Source of the DNA: Chloroflexota bacterium
GTDB lineage: Bacteria; Chloroflexota; Anaerolineae; Aggregatilineales; Phototrophicaceae
Assembly (NCBI GenBank): GCA_003242205.1
Contig: QGUR01000068.1
Coordinates: 1 to 17,006, forward strand
DNA: 17,006 bases
Direction: 5' to 3'
Shown here: positions 6,189-15,400 of the stretch, piece by piece
Layout: the number at the start of each line of letters is the position of its first letter
How positions within the stretch are numbered: the stretch's first letter is position 1
The notes under the pieces: generated by a model
The model's input: only the letters and a program-made list of their open reading frames with translations
What the model was told of the DNA's origin: nothing
The model's database searches: none
Position numbers and translations under genes: made by a program

Positions 6189-6911
6189 TTACGCGCCCGG
6201 ATCGACTGCCTGAGCGATAAACTCGATCTCAAGATCGACTTCGTTGCTGACATCGGCCACGCCGGGAACTCTTGGAATCTCCAGCCCGTAGTCGCTGCGC
6301 AGCACCTGAGCTGTTGCCGTGCCGTGAATACGATCTTCCGAAATCGGCGTCACCCGCGCCTCAAACGTCACCGGACGGGTGATATCGCGTATCTGCAGGT
6401 CGCCCTGAATGGTGAAGGTAAACGGCGTGCCCATGGTGATGCTTTCAGGCAGGCCGGAGATTTCCGTCGGCGTGAACTGCGCGAACTCGAATTCGTCGCG
6501 CTGCGACTGGAGAATCTGCCCGCGAATGGCCCGGTTGCGGAACTCGTCGTCTGTGACCAGCGTGCGGACATTCACACGGATCGGGCCAACTTCGGAATTT
6601 TGCGGCGAGTCAAAGCTCACCAGCACCTGCCCGGCCACCTGATTGGTACGGCCGATCACGCGCTTTGGCTGCCCACGCAGCACTTCGTCGATCAGGAAGC
6701 GAACCTGCGACTCTTCCGGCACGATTTCAAACAGAATGCGGTTGTCCCCCGCATCAACAGCGTCTTCGAACTGCGCTTCAAGCGTTGGCGCACTGATATC
6801 CCCGCTCGCTTCGCCAGAACCGGCCGATACCCAGATATACGCCAGTGCTCCAATAACAACTACTGCCAACAAACCAACAACCGACAGAACCAGGCGCGCT
6901 GTACGCGACAT
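6189..6911 (-). CDS. Membrane-anchored YceI family protein
   Basis: The 240-aa protein has an N-terminal hydrophobic segment (residues 8-29, LVLSVVGLLAVVVIGALAYIWV). It lacks a lipobox and is probably an uncleaved anchor, leaving the rest outside the membrane. Residues ~58-234 form a YceI-like lipocalin barrel: SQVRFLIDEVLRG, VNVRTLVTDDEFRNRAIRGQ (the family's D-x-x-R-N/D-x-x-I/L segment), GDLQIRDITRPVTFEA, and a final strand VDLEIEFIAQ. YceI proteins bind isoprenoid-like lipids in known structures; the ligand here is unknown. A GGAGG site lies 8 nt before the ATG. It follows the ScyD-type gene by 74 nt and likely shares its transcript. Confidence 0.88.
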   Translation of the reverse strand: MSRTARLVLSVVGLLAVVVIGALAYIWVSAGSGEASGDISAPTLEAQFEDAVDAGDNRILFEIVPEESQVRFLIDEVLRGQPKRVIGRTNQVAGQVLVSFDSPQNSEVGPIRVNVRTLVTDDEFRNRAIRGQILQSQRDEFEFAQFTPTEISGLPESITMGTPFTFTIQGDLQIRDITRPVTFEARVTPISEDRIHGTATAQVLRSDYGLEIPRVPGVADVSNEVDLEIEFIAQAVDPGA

Positions 6912-6985
6912 TCCATTTGCCTCCAGTTTCCACTACAACGTTGCAAGCGACGACGCCATCATCACAATGCGTTACTCCAAGGTCA

Positions 6986-8083
6986 CTACATGCTGGGTTC
7001 CGGTGTTTCAGCGGGCAGTTCCGGGGCCACGGGCGCCGGCTCCACGTCGCCCGCCGCAGCCGGGTCGATCACGATCACGCTTCCCGTGCCCGGCTCAACG
7101 AACGCCGCATTCACGCTGACAGCTAACATGCCATCCGGCCCCATGGCGATGCCATAGGGGAAGTTCAGCCCCTCGGCGACCGGGGCCACACCGTCTGCGG
7201 ATACGATCACGACGCGACCGGCATCCGGCTCCCAGCCAAGGTCGCCAAACCGGGTCGACATTTCAACGGCGTAAATCGTGCCGTCGTCAGCTACCAGCAC
7301 ATCCGTCACGCCCGTCAAACCGCCATAGGTTTCTACCAGTTCTCCTTCCGCCGTCCAGCGTTCGATTCGGGCGCTGCCGGTCTCGAACGGGAACGCGCTC
7401 AGGAAACTCACATACAGGTCGCCTTCCGGGCCGATGTCGATGCCGCTGGGCACGGGCAGATCTTCCCACGCAAGAAACACCTCCGGCTCGCCATCGGCAG
7501 TCAGCGAGTAGAGCGCGTTCGCGCTGGCGTCGAGCACGTAATAGGTCCCGTCCTCAGACACGGCGATATCTATCGGATTCGCGGCGACGTCAAAATCATT
7601 ATCCGGGTTGTTCGCTTCCTCAAGCGCCGCGAAGTCAATGAAACGCTCTTCGCTCAAGTCGCTGCCCAGAACAAGCACGCCGTTTACGCGTTCGCCCTCG
7701 ATCGCCGGGGCCTGCCCCAGAACCAGCCAGATGCGCTCCGGCTCCACCAGAACCGAGTTCACGCCAACATAATTGTTGAACGCGACGGCGCTAACGAGGT
7801 TATCGACGACCACCTCCGGTTCGCCGCCCCCGGCAGGCAGCGCGAGCAGGCGCGCCGTGTTGCCATAAGCGACCGGCCCCGCCTCGGTTTCGATCTGGTT
7901 CTCGCCACCCAACCCTGCCTCGGCGATGTAGAGCGTGCCGTCTTCGGCATAGTACAAATGGCGAGGATTGTTGAGGTTAGAGGCGATGACATTGTCGCTG
8001 CCGTCCTGCGCGGCGACCGGTAGCGCGAATAGCACCAGCAAACCAGCCAGAAGAATCCATGACGTGCTTCGCAGTTGCTTCAT
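6986..8083 (-). CDS. Secreted ScyD/ScyE-type beta-propeller (NHL-like) protein
   Basis: The 365-aa protein begins with a clear Sec signal peptide (MKQLR then a hydrophobic core, likely cut after VAA at residue 25, before QDG). The body repeats beta-propeller units of the form P-x-x-I-x-x-x-xDG-x-x-Y-V (NPRHLYYAEDGTLYIAE, NPIDIAVSEDGTYYVLD, VPSGIDIGPEGDLYVSF, GVTDVLVADDGTIYAVE, FPYGIAMGPDGMLAVSV). The ScyD/ScyE family matches this layout; its members outside scytonemin producers have no known reaction. The tail is Pro/Glu-rich. ATG 8083 was chosen because AGGAG lies 8 nt upstream and the signal peptide starts there; an ATG at 8110 has neither. Confidence 0.8.
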   Translation of the reverse strand: MKQLRSTSWILLAGLLVLFALPVAAQDGSDNVIASNLNNPRHLYYAEDGTLYIAEAGLGGENQIETEAGPVAYGNTARLLALPAGGGEPEVVVDNLVSAVAFNNYVGVNSVLVEPERIWLVLGQAPAIEGERVNGVLVLGSDLSEERFIDFAALEEANNPDNDFDVAANPIDIAVSEDGTYYVLDASANALYSLTADGEPEVFLAWEDLPVPSGIDIGPEGDLYVSFLSAFPFETGSARIERWTAEGELVETYGGLTGVTDVLVADDGTIYAVEMSTRFGDLGWEPDAGRVVIVSADGVAPVAEGLNFPYGIAMGPDGMLAVSVNAAFVEPGTGSVIVIDPAAAGDVEPAPVAPELPAETPEPSM

Positions 8084-8209
8084 CACTCTCTGCTCCTGTG
8101 TGAAAGGCACAATAAACGGACTGCTGGTCCACTTTACATATCGCAGAGGTTAGCGAAGCGGATTAGCCGTTCCTTATGTTCTGGCTAAGAAGTTCGTGAG
8201 AAAGGCGCA

Positions 8210-9685
8210 CTATCCAAACCGCCGGTTCATGAGAACGCGCTCGTTCAGCAGCGCGCGCACATCATCCAGATCAGACGCGATAATCAGGTCGAACCAGACG
8301 TTGGGATAGCGTTCCTGGATGGCCTGCGTCATCTGGTGAACCTGATCGGGCGCGGCAATGACGGTCGTCGCAAGGCTCGATTCGTAAGGCACGAGGTCGA
8401 TCAGGCGCAGATCGGTCGTGACCATCGGGCGGAACATCGTCCAGTAGGATTGCGCCGTTTCGAAAAACCACGCCGGGTCGAGGCCGGGCGACAGCACCAC
8501 CATATGGTATTCGGCCTGCCCCTGAATCGGCCCCGGCCCAACCAGCGCGCGGCCATCCGGCCCCAGCGGCGCGCCCGTGAACCCATCGCGCATCACATCG
8601 AGCGGCGGCACATGCTTATAGGCAGGCTCAAGTTCCGCCATCCGGTCGATGGCTCTGGAATTCGTGCCGTTGAAGTAGTAATCGTCTTCTTTCCACAACG
8701 TCAGGCCGAAAAACCACGGCGGCGCGTGCCGGGCGATCCAATCGAACATGGCGACGGTCGCTTCGGCCTGACTTTCCTCCGTATACGGCGGATAGCGGTT
8801 GTCCTGCTGCATCGGGCCTTCGCGATAGGGCCAGATGCCGCCCTCCGTGCCGACCACGGGAATCGCCTGCGAGCCAAACCACTCGGCGCAGCGCTCGTTA
8901 AACATGCGGCCCATCGCGATCAGGCCATTGGGGTCGCCATTGGGCGTCAGGCGAGTGCCGCCGTAGACGGTGCGCCCTGGATCGTTGGCCTGACAGATCG
9001 GATCATAGGGATATTCGAAGTGCCAGCCACCTTCTTCGGCGTTCTGCTCATGCGGGGGCCGGGCGCTCAACGGGCCGCCGCCGGGTTTCTCCTGATAGAA
9101 ATGGTTCAGGATGTAGGGATGCGTCGCGCAAAAAGCGCCCCCCGCCAGCACGTTTTTGAAGCGGTCATAGCGATTTTCCGCCAGATAGGTCAGCATGGCG
9201 TCCATCCAGCGCACGGCGGAATACCGCGGCTCATCGCTTTCGGCCAGCGCGATAAAACCCGGATAGCAACCGAGGCTGATGACGAATTCGGCGAACACCA
9301 GCCAGTTATCCATCAGCGGGCGAATGATGTTCTGCGTGTCGCGCCAGTCGGGATCAATCCCCTCTGGCCACTCAATATCGAGGTTAGGCTCGTTGTGGAA
9401 CTCGAACCATTTCACGCCGGCGCGGGCATACATGAGGATCTGGTCGCGCATGGCCCGGTCCATCGGCCTCGCGCCCCAGCGCGCGCGATAGGGACGCAGA
9501 ATCGGCGTGACGTTGTGATCGAGAAACCATGCGGCGTCGTCCAGATACTCCTCGCCCGCCGCGATCAGCTTGACCCATCCCATTTGCGGGCGCGTCCAGC
9601 GCTCGCGCTCCAGCGGCGTAATCAGAATGCGCTGCACATGCAATCCGCGCGGGTTGCGCGACCATTGGTAATCCGTCAGGCGCAT
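8210..9685 (-). CDS. Glycoside-hydrolase-like (clan GH-A type) protein with a C-terminal domain shared with its neighbour
   Basis: The protein is 491 aa with no signal peptide. Residues ~1-360 look like a (beta/alpha)8 barrel of clan GH-A. FEFHNEPNL carries an NEP motif (candidate acid/base E99), and VVGTEGGIWPY carries a strand-end glutamate (candidate nucleophile E281). WFFGLTLWKEDDYY resembles the late barrel strand with an aromatic platform. The exact GH family is not recognisable, and catalysis is inferred only from these two glutamates. Residues 393-484 form a separate module (YHMVVLSPGLDPAWFF...FRP...LLNERV) homologous to residues 9-100 of the protein encoded just upstream. The two genes are 6 nt apart, so they are almost certainly one operon acting together. 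Confidence 0.75.
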   Translation of the reverse strand: MRLTDYQWSRNPRGLHVQRILITPLERERWTRPQMGWVKLIAAGEEYLDDAAWFLDHNVTPILRPYRARWGARPMDRAMRDQILMYARAGVKWFEFHNEPNLDIEWPEGIDPDWRDTQNIIRPLMDNWLVFAEFVISLGCYPGFIALAESDEPRYSAVRWMDAMLTYLAENRYDRFKNVLAGGAFCATHPYILNHFYQEKPGGGPLSARPPHEQNAEEGGWHFEYPYDPICQANDPGRTVYGGTRLTPNGDPNGLIAMGRMFNERCAEWFGSQAIPVVGTEGGIWPYREGPMQQDNRYPPYTEESQAEATVAMFDWIARHAPPWFFGLTLWKEDDYYFNGTNSRAIDRMAELEPAYKHVPPLDVMRDGFTGAPLGPDGRALVGPGPIQGQAEYHMVVLSPGLDPAWFFETAQSYWTMFRPMVTTDLRLIDLVPYESSLATTVIAAPDQVHQMTQAIQERYPNVWFDLIIASDLDDVRALLNERVLMNRRFG

Positions 9686-9691
9686 AAAAGG

Positions 9692-10234
9692 TCAGCCTCC
9701 AATCAACGGGCCGGGCGTAGGCTGGATTGGCTCCTGTCCGGTTGTCGTCGCGCCGGGGTCCGGCGTCGGCACAGGCGCGGTTGGCATCGGCGTGGGCGTT
9801 TGCGTAATGAAGCCACTAGGCGCGCGAGTTGGCACGGGAGAACCACTGATCAGCGGGCCGGGCGTTGGATCGAGGCGGTTGTCGGGGCCGGGCTGCGCGG
9901 TCGCAAGCGGCACGCCAAACGGCCAGACGCGCTCGGCGCGCTGGTTCAGAACCGCTTTCATATCAGCGAACAGGTCCTGAACGACCGCATCGTAATAGGC
10001 GTCGGGCCGGACCTGCGCCAGTTCAACGCCGATCTGCTCGACCGTATCACGCCGGGTGACGACGGTGACGATGACGCTGCGGCCCCGGGGAATGAAGCGC
10101 AGAAAGCTCAGGTCGCTCAGGACCGTAGGCCTGAACCGTTCCCAGTAGCGCCGCGCCGCGTCGAAAAACCATTCCGCCCCCAGCGGCGGCGCGAAATAGA
10201 GAAAATGATAATCGGGCAGTGTGGTCTGTGGCAT
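9692..10234 (-). CDS. Unassigned-domain protein with Pro/Thr-rich tail; paralogue of the GH-like protein's C-terminus
   Basis: This 180-aa protein belongs to no family I recognise. Residues 9-100 align without gaps to residues 393-484 of the GH-like protein next door: I count 30 identities in 92 positions. They include YH, WFF, YW, FRP, DL, TV and LN-x-R at equal spacing. Residues ~115-180 are low-complexity Pro/Thr/Gly, with PTPGPLISG near the start and PTPGPLIGG at the very end. Tails like this usually act as flexible linkers or surface stalks, but there is no signal peptide or anchor. It is the first gene of the pair, with its ATG directly behind a consensus -10 box. The role is unknown. 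Confidence 0.72.
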   Translation of the reverse strand: MPQTTLPDYHFLYFAPPLGAEWFFDAARRYWERFRPTVLSDLSFLRFIPRGRSVIVTVVTRRDTVEQIGVELAQVRPDAYYDAVVQDLFADMKAVLNQRAERVWPFGVPLATAQPGPDNRLDPTPGPLISGSPVPTRAPSGFITQTPTPMPTAPVPTPDPGATTTGQEPIQPTPGPLIGG

Positions 10235-10241
10235 GGGCGGG

Positions 10242-10270
10242 ATTATAATGGTGGCGCGCGGCGATGGGAA
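10242..10270 (-). promoter_or_regulatory. Promoter giving a near-leaderless transcript for the 180-aa/GH-like operon
   Basis: On the minus strand TTCCCA (10270-10265) and a perfect TATAAT (10247-10242) are separated by 17 nt. Transcription would start near 10235, one base from the ATG at 10234, and no Shine-Dalgarno is present. The core ATTATAAT (10242-10249) is self-complementary, so a TATAAT also faces the divergent permease gene, though without a good -35. Confidence 0.55.
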
Positions 10271-10349
10271 CCCTCTCCGGTCGCCGCGTTGTTATGAGAC
10301 GGGTCTGCCCTCGCTCGGCCATACCCGCGTATCTGCCTAAGGAAGCGCT

Positions 10350-11159
10350 ATGTCCATCGTGGCCCTGTTACTGGTTGGGCTGGCTGCCGGGGTGCTGTCC
10401 GGTATGTTCGGCATCGGCGGCGGCGTGGTCATCGTGCCGGCGCTGACGCTGCTGCTCGGTTTCGACCTGAACGAAGCCACCGGCACGTCGTTGACAGCGC
10501 AATTGCCGCCGTTCGCCCTTTTCGCCGTGATCGCCTATCACCGCGCCGGTATGCTCAAGCTGCGCGCCGCCATTCCCGTCACCATTGGCCTGATCCTCGG
10601 TTCGGCCACCGGGGCCAACGTCGCGCTGGGGCTGAACCAAACCACGCTGCAGCAGCTTTATGGCCTGTTCCTGCTCTGGATCGGCTGGCGCTTTGCCGAA
10701 CCGCGCCGGGTTTACGCCGCCTATCGCGCCGGCACGTTGAACGCCGCCGCGCCGGTCGAAACGCAGATCGCCGTCTCGAGCTGGGTCCTGCTACTCGTCG
10801 GGCTGGTGGCCGGGCTGGCGTCGGGCATGTTCGGCATCGGCGGCGGCGTAGTCATCGTACCGGCGCTCGTCGCGCTGCTGCACTTCGATCAGAAACTGGC
10901 GGTCGGCACGTCACTGGCGGCGCAACTGCTGCCGGTCGGACTGGGGGCGACCATCGCCTATTATCAGGCGGGCAAGCTCGATCTGGGGGTGGGCGCGCTG
11001 GTCGCGATTGGGCTGTTTGCCGGCTCGGTCATGGGAGCGAAGCTGGCGCTCGGCATGTCCTCGGTAACGGTCAAACGGCTGTATGGCGTGTTCCTCATCT
11101 TCATCGGCCTGCGCTTCCTCGGCGTGTGGAACGCACTCATCAATCTGCTGAACGGCTAG
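10350..11159 (+). CDS. TSUP / TauE-SafE family membrane permease
   Basis: The 269-aa integral membrane protein has about eight hydrophobic segments. It consists of two homologous halves, each opening with the family motif: SGMFGIGGGVVIVPAL occurs identically at residues 17-32 and 158-173, followed in both by GTSL(T/A)AQL. Halves of this kind define the TSUP (TauE/SafE, DUF81) family, which exports or imports small sulfur-containing or organic anions such as sulfite or sulfoacetate. The substrate here is unknown and neighbours give no sulfur context. The start is supported by AAGGAAG 5-6 nt upstream. It lies 43 nt before proline dehydrogenase on the same strand and may be co-transcribed. Confidence 0.92.
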   Translation: MSIVALLLVGLAAGVLSGMFGIGGGVVIVPALTLLLGFDLNEATGTSLTAQLPPFALFAVIAYHRAGMLKLRAAIPVTIGLILGSATGANVALGLNQTTLQQLYGLFLLWIGWRFAEPRRVYAAYRAGTLNAAAPVETQIAVSSWVLLLVGLVAGLASGMFGIGGGVVIVPALVALLHFDQKLAVGTSLAAQLLPVGLGATIAYYQAGKLDLGVGALVAIGLFAGSVMGAKLALGMSSVTVKRLYGVFLIFIGLRFLGVWNALINLLNG

Positions 11160-11202
11160 CGGCCTCCGAAAGCGTGGCTGGCCGGGGCTTGGAGCATCGA
11201 CG

Positions 11203-12126
11203 ATGATCAGACGACTGCTGCTCTATCTCTCATCTGCGGACTGGACGAAGCGCGCGCTGACCCGCTTCAGCTTCGCGCGGCGCACCGCCCTGCGTTTCGT
11301 GGCCGGGGAGACCATGGACGACGCCATACAGGCGACGCGCGCGCTGGAACAGCACGGGCTGCTGGCGACGCTGGACTATCTGGGCGAAAGCGTGCTTGAG
11401 GAAGCCGATACGCGCGCCGTCGTGGCAACCTATCAGGCGCTCGTCGAACGCATCCAGCGTGAAGGGCTGAAAGCCAGCGTGTCGCTCAAACTGACGCATC
11501 TCGGCCTCGACATCAGCGAAGACCTGTGCAAAGACAACCTGCGCGCCATCCTCAAAGCCGCGCAGGCGTGCAACGTCCACGTCACCATCGACATGGAAAG
11601 CAGCGCCTACACCGAAAAGACGCTGCGGATTTTCCGGGCCATGCGGGACACATTCAAGTTCGACAACGTTGGGATCGTCATTCAGGCGTACCTGCGCCGC
11701 AGCGAGCAGGACATGCGCGAGCTGGCCGCCGAAGGCGCGCATGTGCGGCTGTGCAAAGGCGCATATCTGGAACCGCCGGAAGTGGCCTTTCCGAAAAAAG
11801 ACGATGTGGACGCCAGTTTCGTGCGCCTGATGCGGGCTTTTCTGAACGCGCCGCCGCCCGCCTATTTGTGCATCGCCACCCACGATGAAAACATGATCGC
11901 CGCGGCGGAAGCGGCGTTCCGGGATTTTGAAGTGCCGCCGGAACGCTATGAGTTCCAGATGCTATACGGCGTCCGCCCGGCGCGACAGCGAGAGCTGGCG
12001 CAATCGGGCTACAAGGTTCGCATTTACGTGCCGTTCGGGGAAGCGTGGTATCCCTATTTCATGCGGCGTCTGGCCGAGCGCCCGGCCAACCTGTGGTTCT
12101 TCGTCCGGGCGCTCGTGGGGCGGTAG
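11203..12126 (+). CDS. Proline dehydrogenase (monofunctional, FAD-dependent)
   Basis: The 307-aa protein matches the length and motifs of bacterial monofunctional PRODH. It has LDYLGE near 58-63, SLKLTHLGLD, VTIDMESS, a QAYLRR strand, RLCKGAYLEP (C184-Y188 region), IATHD, EFQMLYGVR, YVPFG and YPYFMRRLAERPAN (283-296), whose RR pair binds the proline carboxylate in known structures. It oxidises proline to pyrroline-5-carboxylate and passes electrons through FAD to the membrane quinone pool. The partner P5C dehydrogenase is not in this window. GGAG lies about 8 nt before the ATG. The upstream permease is on the same strand but need not transport proline. Confidence 0.95.
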   Translation: MIRRLLLYLSSADWTKRALTRFSFARRTALRFVAGETMDDAIQATRALEQHGLLATLDYLGESVLEEADTRAVVATYQALVERIQREGLKASVSLKLTHLGLDISEDLCKDNLRAILKAAQACNVHVTIDMESSAYTEKTLRIFRAMRDTFKFDNVGIVIQAYLRRSEQDMRELAAEGAHVRLCKGAYLEPPEVAFPKKDDVDASFVRLMRAFLNAPPPAYLCIATHDENMIAAAEAAFRDFEVPPERYEFQMLYGVRPARQRELAQSGYKVRIYVPFGEAWYPYFMRRLAERPANLWFFVRALVGR

Positions 12127-12178
12127 CTGCGCCATTTGAGGGAAAACGGGATGGAACCGGCTCAGCCCGCGCTAACGG

Positions 12179-13315
12179 TCACCCGGCGACCTGCGTCCAG
12201 AAGCCTTCGGCCATGCCTGGAACCTGCGTCACGGCATACACCGTGTCTCCCGGCCCCTGAATATAGGTCGTGAAGGAAACACGACCGGCGGGCTGACGGG
12301 CGCTATCGAAGCCGATTTCTTCAGCCAAGGCCCAGCCCAGCGGGCTTTCCGGCCCGCCCAACTGTCGCCAGACGATGCCAAAGCCGCGCCGCGCGGCAAA
12401 GCGATTTTCGGGGATGTTGCTGATCTCCGGCTCCGGCATGCCCTCGACAAACGCATCCCGGTAGACGCGCACGCGGTTGTCAGCATTCGTCAGCACCCAG
12501 ATTTCCCCGGTATCGGCGAAATAGAGCATGACGCCGCCTTCAAACGGCTGCCACGCGGCGAAGGTCGCCCGCGGCGGCGTTTCGGCGCAATGCGGATTGC
12601 CGGTCACCAGCCCCAGCGATTCCTGCGAACAGACCACATTCACCGTGATGTCTTCGACCAGCGAGTCATCAGCGCCGATGACTTCGAGGCGATAGCGGGC
12701 CGGGCCGGCATAATGGAAGTTCCTGACCGTCATTGAACCGCGCAACGGCACGGGATTCGCGCCAACAGGCCGCAGACATTCCACCGCCGGGTCTGCCGGG
12801 CAGGAATAAAAATAAGCCTCTAAACCCGTCGCTTCCCAGCGAAAGGTCGTGCCTTCGAGGTTCTGCACCGGCTCGCTGCTCGACGTCAGGCTGTGGATTT
12901 CGGCCTGTGTCACGGGCGTTCTTTCGGCGGTCGCCTCAGCCGTCGCCTCCGGCGCTTCAGTCGCGGTGGCGCTCGGCAGCGGCAGCCAGATGGTCGCCCC
13001 AACCGGCAGCGCGCTTGGATCGTCCAGACAATTGAGCAGCGCAAGCTGTGTGACCGTCAGGTTATCGACACCGGCCAGCAGATCGCCCAGCCGGTCGCCC
13101 GGACGAATGACATAGGGGCGAAAATTGGGAAGCGTGGGGGCGGTGCAGGTTGTGACGCGCGCGTCCGCCGGGCTGATGACTTCTTCAACCTCAGCCGTCA
13201 GCACGTCATCGAGCACCGGACCAAAGGATGGCGTCGGCGTTTCGGTCTGCTCCTGCGCCAGCACAACGCCAAGCGAGAACACGGCGATCAACGCGCCAAT
13301 CAGCAGTGGTTTCAT
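12179..13315 (-). CDS. Secreted single-LysM protein with uncharacterised C-terminal region
   Basis: The 378-aa protein has a signal peptide (hydrophobic 4-19, cut near VLA at 20 before QEQ). A Pro/Thr/Glu linker follows, then one LysM domain at ~68-111 (YVIRPGDRLGDLLAGV...LNCLDDPSALPVGATIWLP). LysM domains bind peptidoglycan or chitin-like GlcNAc chains. A Thr/Ala/Glu-rich spacer (~113-135) follows. Residues ~150-378 are a beta-rich region of no recognised family, with paired cysteines and a repeated W/F-x-PFEGG-x-M and V-L-x-N-x-D pattern. It is probably an extracytoplasmic wall-associated protein. A GGAGGG site lies 10 nt before the ATG. It is convergent with proline dehydrogenase, with a 52-nt gap and no clear terminator. 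Confidence 0.85.
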   Translation of the reverse strand: MKPLLIGALIAVFSLGVVLAQEQTETPTPSFGPVLDDVLTAEVEEVISPADARVTTCTAPTLPNFRPYVIRPGDRLGDLLAGVDNLTVTQLALLNCLDDPSALPVGATIWLPLPSATATEAPEATAEATAERTPVTQAEIHSLTSSSEPVQNLEGTTFRWEATGLEAYFYSCPADPAVECLRPVGANPVPLRGSMTVRNFHYAGPARYRLEVIGADDSLVEDITVNVVCSQESLGLVTGNPHCAETPPRATFAAWQPFEGGVMLYFADTGEIWVLTNADNRVRVYRDAFVEGMPEPEISNIPENRFAARRGFGIVWRQLGGPESPLGWALAEEIGFDSARQPAGRVSFTTYIQGPGDTVYAVTQVPGMAEGFWTQVAG

Positions 13316-13354
13316 CGGCTATCTGCCCTCCGGGTTACGCCAAATATTGAGAGC

Positions 13355-13383
13355 AAGATAACAGAGAACCGGCGACGGCACAA
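13355..13383 (-). promoter_or_regulatory. Putative promoter of the LysM protein gene
   Basis: On the minus strand TTGTGC (13383-13378) and TATCTT (13360-13355) have a 17-nt spacer, and TGT precedes the -10 as an extended -10 element. The predicted start near 13348 leaves a ~33-nt leader that includes the GGAGGG ribosome site. Confidence 0.45.
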
Positions 13384-13415
13384 CCACGCCCGCCCGATGC
13401 CGGGTGAGTGTTCCG

Positions 13416-15311
<1,896 letters not shown>

Positions 15312-15346
15312 AGCGAAGCCGGGCTCTTATGACTGTGAACGCGATG

Positions 15347-15355
15347 ATTATATCA
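15347..15355 (-). promoter_or_regulatory. Extended -10 promoter of the ABC-F gene
   Basis: On the minus strand TGATATAAT (15355-15347) is a perfect TATAAT with the TGn extension. Extended -10 promoters can dispense with a -35, and none is evident. The start would fall near 15340, giving a ~29-nt leader. This separates ABC-F transcription from the glycosyltransferase gene upstream. Confidence 0.55.
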
Positions 15356-15400
15356 TGCGGGTCAGGAGGGGCGAGGGCGTGCCCGTTGGGACGACGCCGT

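Noticed and set aside
8163..8188. TTAGCC/GGCTAA inverted repeat after the GH-like gene, considered as a terminator
   Set aside because: Only 6 pairs around a 14-nt loop and no U-tract on either strand.
8336..10297. 653-codon open frame on the + strand opposite the GH-like operon
   Set aside because: Its Arg/His-rich translation shows no domain, while the minus strand carries two homologous proteins with motifs. It is a shadow frame caused by high GC.
13392..13403. CCCG-atgc-CGGG hairpin after the ABC-F stop, considered as a terminator
   Set aside because: A four-pair stem with no T-run is expected by chance in GC-rich DNA.
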